The notes beneath the pieces are model-generated. The model was not told where the DNA came from. It saw only the letters and a program-made list of their open reading frames with translations, and ran no database searches. Source: Candidatus Heimdallarchaeota archaeon (lineage in GTDB: Archaea; Asgardarchaeota; Heimdallarchaeia; JABLTI01). From it: 9,294 nt of DNA. Made by a program: the position numbers and the translations under genes. The stretch spans positions 1-9,294 of the forward strand of contig JAGMDP010000151.1 in NCBI GenBank assembly GCA_023128635.1. Reading direction: 5' to 3'. How positions within the stretch are numbered: position 1 is the first letter of the stretch; each line of letters opens with the position of its first letter. This document shows positions 1-5,562 of this stretch, one piece after another.

Positions 1-128
1 GAGAGTATCATATCTCTTTCACCGTCTGGAAAGAATTTGTCAGCTACAGTCACGTGATTAGCATTCAATAAACCTGCAAGCTGCTTCCCAATTATTGGTT
101 GTCCTGGTCCTGAGATTACAGTTGTCAT
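1..128 (-). CDS. prs: Ribose-phosphate pyrophosphokinase, N-terminal fragment (gene runs off the left edge)
   Basis: This is the first 42 codons of PRPP synthetase, which makes phosphoribosyl pyrophosphate from ribose 5-phosphate and ATP for nucleotide, His and Trp synthesis. The visible protein starts MTTVISGPGQPIIGKQLAGL, a first strand and helix typical of the family, and reaches the FPDGE motif (residues about 36-40) that is conserved in Prs N-terminal domains. The ATG at 128 is chosen because it puts the first strand at the N-terminus, as in relatives, and has a GGTTGA SD-like motif 5 nt upstream (134-139). An in-frame ATG at 155 would add MKRSRWLKV; it sits about 25 nt from a TATA-like box at 176-184, so a leaderless longer form is possible. 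The yhbY-like gene lies just upstream on the same strand. Confidence 0.85.
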   Translation of the reverse strand, partial: MTTVISGPGQPIIGKQLAGLLNANHVTVADKFFPDGERDMIL

Positions 129-175
129 AACTTTCAACCATCTACTTCTCTTCATGTAACGATTTTCAAGATTAC

Positions 176-184
176 ATTTAAAAT
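176..184 (-). promoter_or_regulatory. Candidate TATA box for prs
   Basis: The minus strand reads ATTTTAAAT here, an archaeal TATA-like element. Its centre is about 25 nt upstream of the in-frame ATG at 155 and about 52 nt upstream of the ATG at 128. It suggests that prs has its own promoter separate from the upstream yhbY-like gene. In an AT-rich genome a chance match is possible. Confidence 0.4.
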
Positions 185-214
185 AATCGGATAATTAATG
201 AAATAGCTTTTCCC

Positions 215-499
215 TTAATTTTTAGGGATACTTCTATACAAGATGATTGTTTTTCCTCTTTTTTCGATTAAATTAGACCTAGTTTTATCTGTGAGGACTT
301 TAATATCTAAATCGAGATTGTCTGAAAAATAATTACCGAGAAATTTAATCTTAATCAATTCATTTAGATTAAGTTGTTGATCTATGTGTTTTATTACTGA
401 GGGGGTCATCCCATTTTTACCTATATTTGCTGTTGCTTTTTCAGCGCGAACTATTGCTATTTTGTTTTTTAGTTTCCTCTTAAGACTCAAACAATCCAT
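215..499 (-). CDS. YhbY-like (CRM domain) RNA-binding protein
   Basis: A 94-residue protein made almost entirely of one CRS1-YhbY (CRM) domain. The diagnostic loop is GKNG at residues 27-30, inside ATANIGKNGMTPSVIKHID; it is followed by NELIKIK (46-52) and the closing strand GKTIILYR (82-89). Members are small RNA-binding proteins: bacterial YhbY associates with the 50S precursor, and plant CRM proteins act in organelle intron splicing. A ribosome-assembly or structured-RNA role is inferred from the family. The start is taken as ATG 499 because a TATATTA box is centred 25 nt upstream, which predicts a leaderless transcript; a TTG two codons further upstream (505) is also open. The length fits archaeal stand-alone members. 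The prs gene follows on the same strand after 86 nt. Confidence 0.88.
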   Translation of the reverse strand: MDCLSLKRKLKNKIAIVRAEKATANIGKNGMTPSVIKHIDQQLNLNELIKIKFLGNYFSDNLDLDIKVLTDKTRSNLIEKRGKTIILYRSIPKN

Positions 500-520
500 C
501 TCCAAGCTTTTGTCTTTGGA

Positions 521-527
521 TAATATA
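521..527 (-). promoter_or_regulatory. TATA box of the yhbY-like gene
   Basis: TATATTA on the minus strand, centred 25 nt upstream of ATG 499. This is the standard archaeal TATA-to-transcription-start distance and implies that transcription starts at or next to the start codon. Confidence 0.6.
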
Positions 528-581
528 GCAACGAAATGATACTAATAATAAATATGATTCTTATTTTGAAATATAATCAAT

Positions 582-589
582 AAAAAAAA
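582..589 (-). terminator. T8 run downstream of the seven-helix membrane gene
   Basis: In the minus direction a run of eight T (A8 on the given strand) follows the 599-672 stem-loop. Oligo-T is sufficient for intrinsic termination in archaea, so this is the likely 3' end of the transcript of the gene that stops at 675. About nine bases separate the hairpin base from the T run, so this is not a compact bacterial-type terminator. Confidence 0.5.
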
Positions 590-598
590 GGGTAGAGA

Positions 599-672
599 AT
601 AGGTGGCACCGATAGTTATTACTGATAGGGCTACAATAATAACTGTTGAAAGGGAGGTCTGGTACCACCTAT
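599..672. repeat. 74-nt imperfect inverted-repeat element with nested stem (possible structured RNA or miniature element)
   Basis: The outer arms ATAGGTGGCACC (599-610) and GGTACCACCTAT (661-672) pair over 12 positions with one mismatch (607 with 664). Inside, AGTTATTA (614-621) pairs perfectly with TAATAACT (637-644), leaving a 15-nt loop and an asymmetric internal loop of 3 and 16 nt. The 3' side of that loop carries an SD-like GGGAGG (652-657) with no ORF behind it. The element starts two bases beyond the stop codon of the membrane protein gene. It may be a 3' UTR structure, a small RNA or a miniature inverted-repeat element; I cannot assign it. It does not match tRNA, C/D box or a convincing H/ACA layout. 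Confidence 0.55.
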
Positions 673-674
673 CA

Positions 675-1454
675 CTAAGAGGGTTTTTCGATTTTGTGTT
701 TCGGATCTAGGGTCTCTGTTTTATATAAACCAGTTCTCTGTTCAGAATGCATTTGAGAACCAGTTTCAACTTTGAGATAAAATCCTGCAAGCATAAGTAA
801 TGGACCTGCTAACCAGGTGATAATCGCTAATGAGGGAAAAAGATAGGGAGAGATACTTACGAATGAGTCTATTAAGAACATAAATAATCCAAGGATAATA
901 GTTGAGAAGCCAATAGTGAAATAACCAATGCGTTTCTTTGCTGCTTTATTTTTAAGCGTAAAGTAGGTAATTGTTAGCAAAATGGCGCCTGTAATAACAA
1001 AAACTGCGGGGATGATTTGAACAAACGTTTTCCCTAGTAAATTATCAGTAGTTTTGTAACCACCAAATCCATCAACGATAACCCAGTCGTTAAGTACACC
1101 AATTGCAATACAAGTAACTGAGATTAAGCCTAATACTACATAGAGAATCCAATGTAGGGATTCTGCCCCAAAGTAAATACCAATAGCTGAGATAAGCAAT
1201 ATTGCTGCACTTAGAATTCCAGTAGCTACACCAAGATCACGGAAAATGTTAGCTGCTGCTAGTGATCTATAAGCTACTGCAAAATTAATTCCGTTAAATA
1301 ATAACGAAAGTGACCAGGAAATAAAACCCGATGAAAATAATTGATTCAGTCTCTTTTTTGGATTTTTTATGAGGAATAAAACACTAATGATTGCTGATAT
1401 TATTCCTGCAACAATCCAAGCGATAGATGTAAACAAGTTAAATGTTGTGACCAA
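675..1454 (-). CDS. Seven-helix integral membrane protein of unknown function
   Basis: I do not recognise the family. In the longest open frame (TTG at 1508, 277 residues) seven hydrophobic segments lie at about residues 25-48, 57-80, 91-114, 118-139, 161-184, 193-216 and 222-245, followed by a hydrophilic 30-residue tail. The loop after helix 1 (KNPKKR) and the one after helix 5 (KNKAAKKR) are basic and should face the cytoplasm. The layout resembles 7TM sensor modules, but no kinase or other output domain is attached. I place the start at TTG 1454 (259 residues) because a strong TATA-like box (1488-1497) lies inside the longer frame, with a GAGTGGG SD-like stretch just before this TTG. TTG 1508 remains possible. 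The stop is immediately followed by the 599-672 inverted repeat. Confidence 0.75.
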   Translation of the reverse strand: MVTTFNLFTSIAWIVAGIISAIISVLFLIKNPKKRLNQLFSSGFISWSLSLLFNGINFAVAYRSLAAANIFRDLGVATGILSAAILLISAIGIYFGAESLHWILYVVLGLISVTCIAIGVLNDWVIVDGFGGYKTTDNLLGKTFVQIIPAVFVITGAILLTITYFTLKNKAAKKRIGYFTIGFSTIILGLFMFLIDSFVSISPYLFPSLAIITWLAGPLLMLAGFYLKVETGSQMHSEQRTGLYKTETLDPKHKIEKPS

Positions 1455-1487
1455 TTTAGCCCACTCAAAAATTGGTCTACAGTTTAG

Positions 1488-1497
1488 TATATAAAAT
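1488..1497 (-). promoter_or_regulatory. Candidate TATA box of the seven-helix membrane gene
   Basis: The minus strand reads ATTTTATATA, preceded by the purine-rich GGAAAGGGT that could act as a BRE. Expected transcription start is near 1466, which would place the start codon at TTG 1454 rather than TTG 1508. Confidence 0.45.
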
Positions 1498-1621
1498 ACC
1501 CTTTCCAAAAAAATTGCAGAAAAAAGCCTTGTATGTATCCAACTTTGTAAAAGATACTTGTCACGAATGATGAGTTTCTGTCGTATTTGGGGACTTTAAA
1601 AGGTAAAATCGAAATTTCTTC

Positions 1622-1629
1622 TTAATATA
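1622..1629 (+). promoter_or_regulatory. Candidate TATA box upstream of the 1651/1688 ORFs
   Basis: TTAATATA, centred about 25 nt upstream of the ATG at 1651. This spacing predicts a leaderless start there, or a 37-nt leader for the ORF starting at 1688. Confidence 0.4.
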
Positions 1630-1650
1630 GAGCATTTAGAGTCCAGAAAA

Positions 1651-1695
1651 ATGAGCGGTATTATTTGGATTGAAAACGGTGGCTTGTATGTATAA
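1651..1695 (+). CDS. Possible 14-residue leaderless upstream ORF (MSGIIWIENGGLYV)
   Basis: The ATG at 1651 lies at the exact distance from a TATA-like box expected for a leaderless start. It opens a 14-codon frame whose TAA at 1693-1695 lies just past the ATG at 1688 of the next ORF, so the two frames overlap by 8 nt. It could be a short leader peptide coupling translation to the downstream gene. It could equally be the original N-terminus of that gene displaced by a frameshift, or a chance ORF. No sequence similarity supports it; the call rests on promoter spacing and overlap alone. Confidence 0.25.
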   Translation: MSGIIWIENGGLYV

Positions 1696-1942
1696 AGATG
1701 TCTTATCCACAAAAATAAAAAACTCTGAGCTAGAAAAAACTAGTTCACTAATAAACAATGCGAGAAATAATCATGCATTAAAGTTTAGGGAAATTCTATG
1801 CCCTAAAAGCTGTCAAGCAATTTCCTCTGAGGAGTGTAAGACTTGTACTTCTAGACAAGAGCTTCGCAGAAAACATGAACTTGGTTTATCACTTGTGACA
1901 ATAATTTGTATGTGGAATGTAGCTAAATCCACTGCGGACTGA
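1688..1942 (+). CDS. Small Cys-containing hypothetical protein
   Basis: An 84-residue unrecognised protein. The central part carries CPKSCQAISSEECKTC (about residues 38-53), a C-x3-C-x7-C-x2-C arrangement that could bind zinc or form disulfides, followed by a charged helix RQELRRKHELG. A further Cys lies in the moderately hydrophobic C-terminal stretch LSLVTIICMW. The start ATG 1688 is preferred because a GGTGG SD-like motif ends 5 nt upstream (1678-1682); an in-frame TTG at 1670 would add six residues. It lies 112 nt upstream of the larger membrane-anchored protein on the same strand. The amino-acid composition looks protein-like, but the gene could still be spurious. Confidence 0.4.
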   Translation: MYKDVLSTKIKNSELEKTSSLINNARNNHALKFREILCPKSCQAISSEECKTCTSRQELRRKHELGLSLVTIICMWNVAKSTAD

Positions 1943-2054
1943 AGAATATCATGAGAGCTACTTAGCGCCTCTGTCACAGGTTTAGTATTTTATTTGTGTT
2001 TAAAAAGGTCATTTGCAACATATCTGTGATCAATGTTTCTGGGTCGGGTTAGTT

Positions 2055-3452
2055 ATGAAATTCAGCTTGAGTATTCGTACTCTAAAAAAAATCCTAATAG
2101 GGACTACTGTAATTAATTACATAATACTAGTTGCATATGTATTCTTAATCGTCTCTCTTTCATTTTTTGAAAGCTATGCTGTTTTTTTGCTCTCATTACC
2201 TGCTTATGTTTTATCAAAAAGCTGGTTACTGGTTTTAGGATTCTTTGGATTCGAAGGTTGCTTATTACTTTATTATTGGTATAAAAATAAAAGTAGAGTT
2301 CAATCTGAAAATCTTGAAGAAACATCACAGATAATTCTTGATGAGGACGTTTTTAGTAATGTTAGTAATAATAGTGAACTTTTCTCTGAGACTGAGAATT
2401 CGATTAGTGATATTGCATTTGAGGAAATAGAAAGACCAGAGATTGAGATCGAGCATGATATCGATGGAATGATACCTGTTCAAACAGCAGCAACAGCACA
2501 AGATGATTTAGAATTAATTGAATCTGAAAAAGAGTTTGATAGACTCTGGGAGGAAGCAATAGAGCATGTGAGTTCTGCTTATAAAAAAAAAGCTGGGGAG
2601 TCAGTTAACGTAACTACAAAAGCGAACGAAAAAATAGAGCCTAATCAAGAACCAACTAGTAATCAAAAGAGTAGTGATACCATAAGGAGTGTTATCGAGA
2701 AGAATCAACAATCAAACAAAGTTTCTCGAGCAATAATTGCTAAATCCAAGTTAAAGAGAAAAAAGAATGTTGACAATGTTTCTTTAATTAAAGATCAACA
2801 TAGGGAATTCTACAATGAAATAGCCTTGAATAATTGGATTTATCAGAAAAATTCTGATCGCGAGAGAGTGGGATTATTTAAGCTATCTTTGGATGAAACG
2901 AGATACAGAGAAAAAGAATTCAGATACTTAATCGATGCCGGCATTCTACACAAAATATTAATCCCTTTTCACTCAGGTTCATTTGTAATTTACTCTTTAT
3001 ATGAAGGAGAAGATAAAAAAATCATCAAAAATTATCTTGCGAAGTTATGCAAACGTAATAGTCTAAGTTTCACTCAAAAATCAATTGCATTTGTGAATTA
3101 TTCTGATCTTGGTTTAGAAAGAAAGAACTGGCGATTTGATTTTCATATCAATAATTCAGTTGTTGGCATTATTTGGTTAAGTAATTTCCTTATTGAGGAT
3201 GATCAAACTAAAACAATATCTCTTGCTTATCAGCAGAAGAAGGAATTAAAAGCATTACTTGCAACAGCACAGATAAACCATTCAAAGAGAAATATAACAG
3301 CTATAATTATCACAGATTATAATTATAACAAAAAATTAATCAAGAAACATATTGAAAACATGGGATTTGGTCAAGCAACAATTTTTGCAGTAGGAGAAAA
3401 AAACTTCGAATCTCAAATAATAAAAGAGCTAAAAAACAAAATCTCTGTATGA
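2055..3452 (+). CDS. Membrane-anchored protein with acidic/basic linker and unrecognised C-terminal domain
   Basis: A 465-residue protein that I cannot assign to a family. The N-terminus has two or three hydrophobic segments (about 13-36, 41-54, 56-76) followed by the basic stop YKNKSR. Residues 85-175 are strongly acidic and probably disordered, and 200-240 are Lys/Arg/Ser/Asn-rich. From about 245 to the end there is an ordered domain: a helical part reading like a winged helix (about 265-318: ERVGLFKLSL, EFRYLIDAGIL, SFVIYSLY), then an alternating strand-helix part with NWRFDFHI, VVGIIWLSNF and NITAIIITDYNYNKK. The latter loosely recalls a degenerate restriction-endonuclease-like fold, but I see no intact catalytic motif. 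ATG 2055 is chosen over TTG 2013 because TATA-like stretches at 1986-2007 predict a transcription start at 2016-2030. Confidence 0.75.
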   Translation: MKFSLSIRTLKKILIGTTVINYIILVAYVFLIVSLSFFESYAVFLLSLPAYVLSKSWLLVLGFFGFEGCLLLYYWYKNKSRVQSENLEETSQIILDEDVFSNVSNNSELFSETENSISDIAFEEIERPEIEIEHDIDGMIPVQTAATAQDDLELIESEKEFDRLWEEAIEHVSSAYKKKAGESVNVTTKANEKIEPNQEPTSNQKSSDTIRSVIEKNQQSNKVSRAIIAKSKLKRKKNVDNVSLIKDQHREFYNEIALNNWIYQKNSDRERVGLFKLSLDETRYREKEFRYLIDAGILHKILIPFHSGSFVIYSLYEGEDKKIIKNYLAKLCKRNSLSFTQKSIAFVNYSDLGLERKNWRFDFHINNSVVGIIWLSNFLIEDDQTKTISLAYQQKKELKALLATAQINHSKRNITAIIITDYNYNKKLIKKHIENMGFGQATIFAVGEKNFESQIIKELKNKISV

Positions 3453-3508
3453 ATTACGTATTTGATAATAATTCTAAAACATCATAAATAATCAAAATGA
3501 GTAAATAA

Positions 3509-3528
3509 GAAGAATAGATCTATTCTTC
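3509..3528. terminator. Perfect 20-nt palindrome at a convergent gene junction
   Basis: GAAGAATAGATCTATTCTTC is perfectly self-complementary: an 8-bp stem with a GATC loop, or a 20-bp duplex palindrome. It spans the stop codon (3520-3522) of the UPF0147 gene, between that gene and the convergent gene ending at 3452. T-rich sequence follows in the minus direction, so it may help terminate the UPF0147 transcript; no T run follows on the plus side. Confidence 0.4.
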
Positions 3529-3801
3529 AGTGTCTCTAATTGTTTCAAGTATTGATATAGTCTTCCAAATCAAAGTTCTGGCATGAACTGGGCAATTTGG
3601 ATCAAGACTAGTTTCTTCTAAAATGCTGGTAGCAACATTTGCTCTAATTGCTGAAGAAGGTTCTTGTTCAACATTTCCTAACATAGTTAAAGCATCACTT
3701 GCGCTCCTACGAATATTTCTTGGAACACTTGTATCTTCGCTAATATCTTTCAAGATTCTTATAGCTAATTCTTCATCTTCGGACACATCATCCACAACCA
3801 T
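3520..3801 (-). CDS. UPF0147 family protein
   Basis: A 93-residue member of the archaeal UPF0147 family, small helical proteins of unknown function. The recognisable parts are the repeat-like ISEDTSVPRNIRRSASDALTML (about residues 20-41) and the near-diagnostic DPNCPVHARTLIW (67-79) followed by a C-terminal helix. Length matches the usual 85-95 residues. ATG 3801 follows a TTTTATTTA-type TATA element (3829-3837) by about 32 nt from its centre, so the mRNA would have a very short leader. It lies downstream of trmY and eS26 on the same strand, 125 nt after trmY, and probably has its own promoter. Confidence 0.88.
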   Translation of the reverse strand: MVVDDVSEDEELAIRILKDISEDTSVPRNIRRSASDALTMLGNVEQEPSSAIRANVATSILEETSLDPNCPVHARTLIWKTISILETIRDTEE

Positions 3802-3828
3802 TCAGACAAATTTGAGAAAACTTGCTAA

Positions 3829-3837
3829 TTTTATTTA
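3829..3837 (-). promoter_or_regulatory. Candidate TATA box of the UPF0147 gene
   Basis: The minus strand reads TAAATAAAA, centred about 32 nt upstream of ATG 3801, which predicts a leader of a few nucleotides. Confidence 0.4.
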
Positions 3838-3926
3838 GAACGTTCAATTCACGCACATATTAACGCTTATTTGAATATTACTATCAATTGAAGAAAGAGT
3901 ATATGCTTGCTTTTTAATGTTGGGGT

Positions 3927-4562
3927 TTAGTTTTTTTCAATCTTTTCTAGCTCATATAAAACAAAAGTTATACAGGTTGAAGCTAAATATGATCGTTTCC
4001 CAAGACTAATTTGAGCTGTTGTTATACTATCAACTATTTTTTCTATTTCAGCGGATATATCATGACGTCCACCAAAAATGAAGCAACATGAATTAACAAT
4101 TTGTATATCTTGTTTTATAACATTAAATGGTTGCCCATTTTCATGGAGATAGAAAACAGATTCAAAAGCATTTTTTATATGAGAGAATAATGACTTGATA
4201 TCCTTTAGATGCTGCCAACTAAAAAATTGCAAAGATGGATCAACACAATTACTGGTTTCATCTTGCTGCTTGAGAAAAATTTGAAGGGATTCCTTGATCA
4301 AAGATGCAACCTCAATTTCATCATATGGTTTTTCCCTTTCCGTTAGATTTCTAACTGTCAAAGTAACAGGATTATTTTTTGTGAACAAAACGATATAATT
4401 CACATCAAAATTATTATATGATGGGAAAGTAGCAAGAATATTTCTAGCAACTACATCTATCTTTGAAGACCCAGGCAAATTTTTTAGAGAAAATGTCATT
4501 TGTGGTATTTCTTCTTCTAAAACTAACAAAAATGTCACTATTTTCTTCTTGGAAGAAATCAT
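3927..4562 (-). CDS. trmY: tRNA (pseudouridine-54 N1)-methyltransferase, TrmY/DUF358 family, divergent
   Basis: A SPOUT-class methyltransferase homologue that in characterised archaea makes N1-methylpseudouridine at tRNA position 54 from S-adenosylmethionine. Family signatures in order: FSLKNLPGSSKIDVVAR (about 24-40), VNYIVLF (54-60), a helix rich in conserved residues (EVASLIKESL, 84-93), FYLHENGQ (137-144), FIFGGRHDIS (161-170) and ISLGKRSYLASTCITFVLYELEK (185-207), including the Cys (197) near the knot. The 211-residue length fits. Compared with relatives as I remember them, the usual GDH/SDH of the cofactor loop is replaced by GGRHD, and the FFLSHGIRRD segment is poorly preserved, so activity or site specificity may differ. 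It lies between eS26 and UPF0147 on the same strand, 100 nt after eS26. The ATG has a weak TATA-like TTTTACAA (4592-4599) upstream. Confidence 0.82.
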   Translation of the reverse strand: MISSKKKIVTFLLVLEEEIPQMTFSLKNLPGSSKIDVVARNILATFPSYNNFDVNYIVLFTKNNPVTLTVRNLTEREKPYDEIEVASLIKESLQIFLKQQDETSNCVDPSLQFFSWQHLKDIKSLFSHIKNAFESVFYLHENGQPFNVIKQDIQIVNSCCFIFGGRHDISAEIEKIVDSITTAQISLGKRSYLASTCITFVLYELEKIEKN

Positions 4563-4614
4563 AAGTAAAACCTAACAAAATCGATCTTTCTTGTAAAAGA
4601 GATGTAGTATGAAT

Positions 4615-4629
4615 TCCCTTGAGAAAAGG
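4615..4629 (-). terminator. Small hairpin between eS26 and trmY
   Basis: CCCTT (4616-4620) and AAGGG (4625-4629 region) form a short 5-bp stem in the 100-nt gap after eS26. No T run follows in the minus direction, so it may be a weak processing or pausing site rather than a full terminator. Confidence 0.2.
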
Positions 4630-4662
4630 GGTTAATACTCATCTTTCGTACAAATATTATTT

Positions 4663-4935
4663 CTAAGTTTTTCGAATTGCTTTTGATCGAATTTTCACTT
4701 TGCCTTTATGAACTGCACACGAAATACAGTAATACTTTATTCTTCTTTCTCGAGGAATAAAAGTACCTTGTTGTCGCAATTCTCTTGCAAGTGTAGGATC
4801 CATGAGGGTTACATATTTTGTTTCTTTCTTAATTTTGTCAGAAGGAACTAATCTACCGCAAGATGAACATTGAGTCTTTCCACCTTTGCCTTTACTTCCT
4901 TTTTTCCTTCCGCCTGATTTTCTTTTTTTAGTCAT
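4663..4935 (-). CDS. rps26e: Small ribosomal subunit protein eS26
   Basis: A 90-residue eS26 of the small ribosomal subunit, a eukaryote-like protein near the mRNA exit and the 3' end of 16S rRNA. It has the basic, Gly-rich N-tail (KKRKSGGRKKGSKGKGGK), the zinc-ribbon cysteines C23-x2-C26 and C70-x2-C73, and the signature blocks CGRLVPSDKIKK and YYCISCAVHKGKVKIRS. Among archaea it is typical of Crenarchaeota, Thaumarchaeota, Korarchaeota and Asgard and is missing from most Euryarchaeota, so it is the main taxonomic clue in the window. It is the first gene of the eS26, trmY, UPF0147 group and is divergently arranged with the padR gene. Confidence 0.95.
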   Translation of the reverse strand: MTKKRKSGGRKKGSKGKGGKTQCSSCGRLVPSDKIKKETKYVTLMDPTLARELRQQGTFIPRERRIKYYCISCAVHKGKVKIRSKAIRKT

Positions 4936-4956
4936 TATTTCACGACCGATTCAAAT

Positions 4957-4966
4957 AACATATTTC
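4957..4966 (-). promoter_or_regulatory. Candidate TATA box of eS26
   Basis: The minus strand reads AAATATGTTA, centred about 27 nt upstream of ATG 4935 and consistent with a near-leaderless mRNA. A second TATA-like stretch (ATATATTAAT, 4978-4987) would give a leader of about 20 nt instead. Confidence 0.35.
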
Positions 4967-4969
4967 AGC

Positions 4970-4981
4970 TAATAGCTATTA
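4970..4981. promoter_or_regulatory. 12-bp palindrome upstream of eS26 (possible operator)
   Basis: TAATAGCTATTA is a perfect palindrome in the divergent region, flanked by the inverted repeat AACATAT (4957-4963) and ATATGTT (4984-4990). It overlaps the upstream one of two TATA candidates for eS26. It could be a regulator site, but AT-rich palindromes of this size also arise by chance. Confidence 0.25.
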
Positions 4982-5084
4982 ATATATGTTTGAAATCGTT
5001 CTGTTACCATATTAAAGATTTACGTTTGACTTGAAAAGAAAAAAATAGTGAAAATATGCCTTATGGGAAAACTTTTTTCTACTA

Positions 5085-5096
5085 TTAGATATCTAA
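5085..5096. promoter_or_regulatory. 12-bp palindrome and possible promoter of padR
   Basis: TTAGATATCTAA is a perfect palindrome overlapping the best TATA-like stretch (TAGATATCTAAA) about 55 nt upstream of the padR ATG. PadR-family regulators commonly bind palindromes at their own promoters, so autoregulation is a reasonable inference. The site does not resemble the ATGT/ACAT half-sites known from bacterial PadR proteins. Confidence 0.35.
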
Positions 5097-5144
5097 AAGA
5101 ACAGAACTTCATTACATTAAGAAGATTGCAGGTTGATTGAAAAC

Positions 5145-5519
5145 ATGAACTCGAGTTATTTAGAAAATGATGATCAGAAAGATGGTTCTAGAGCTTTCAA
5201 ACGATTGAAGAAGAAGACATCTATAGATAATTTATGGATTTACATTCTAAGATTATTACAAGAGAAAGAAATGTACGGATATGAATTAAAAGAATCAATA
5301 AAAACTAGATTCGGTTTCGAACCTGCCACAGTTACTTCTTATACAATTCTTTACAAACTTGAGAAAGATAACCTTGTAACTTCTCATGTTCTAGACAATC
5401 CGGAAGGAAGACCTGATAGAAAATATTATGCAATTACTTCTGCAGGTAAAAAAGCAATGAAGGAAGCTAAAGGTCTTTTTGAAGAAATAATATCAAAAGT
5501 TTTTGATAAGACAAAATGA
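5145..5519 (+). CDS. PadR family transcriptional regulator
   Basis: A 124-residue winged-helix DNA-binding protein of the short PadR type. Family marks are IYILRLLQEKEMYGYELKESI (about 32-52), the recognition-helix region ATVTSYTILYKLEKDNLV (61-78) and the wing plus following helix EGRPDRKYYAITSAGKKAM (87-105), ending in a short dimerisation helix. The N-terminal 25 residues (acidic then Lys/Arg-rich) are an extension before the domain. ATG 5145 is preferred to TTG 5133 because a GGTTGAT SD-like motif (5131-5137) sits 7 nt upstream. It is a single gene, divergent from eS26 and convergent with the M24 peptidase gene; no obvious ligand-linked or transporter partner adjoins, so the target is unknown. 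Confidence 0.9.
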   Translation: MNSSYLENDDQKDGSRAFKRLKKKTSIDNLWIYILRLLQEKEMYGYELKESIKTRFGFEPATVTSYTILYKLEKDNLVTSHVLDNPEGRPDRKYYAITSAGKKAMKEAKGLFEEIISKVFDKTK

Positions 5520-5525
5520 AAAGAA

Positions 5526-5554
5526 GAAGCAAATGACAAGCACTTGCTTTGTTT
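5526..5554 (+). terminator. Stem-loop and T-rich tail between padR and the M24 peptidase gene
   Basis: AAGCAA (5527-5532) pairs with TTGCTT (5544-5549), extended by two inner pairs after a mismatch. T-rich sequence (TTTGTTTCGATTTTG) follows on the plus strand. It is the probable padR terminator at this convergent junction. Confidence 0.4.
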
Positions 5555-5562
5555 CGATTTTG

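Noticed and set aside
599..672. tRNA or known guide RNA
   Set aside because: The outer stem and length are tRNA-like, but there is no T-loop GGTTCRANTCC, no D arm and no anticodon arm. There are no C (RUGAUGA) and D (CUGA) box pairs in the right order, and the 3/16 asymmetric loop does not fit an H/ACA pocket.
2013..2054. N-terminal extension of the membrane-anchored protein containing CDQC
   Set aside because: The C-x2-C looks tempting, but the TTG start lies at or upstream of the predicted transcription start and ATG 2055 directly precedes the membrane segments.
2113..2328. Minus-strand open frame of 71 codons
   Set aside because: Lies wholly antisense to the membrane segments of the 2055-3452 gene; the hydrophobic plus-strand frame explains it.
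3623..3838. Plus-strand open frame opposite UPF0147
   Set aside because: Antisense to a well-recognised conserved protein; no SD or promoter of its own.
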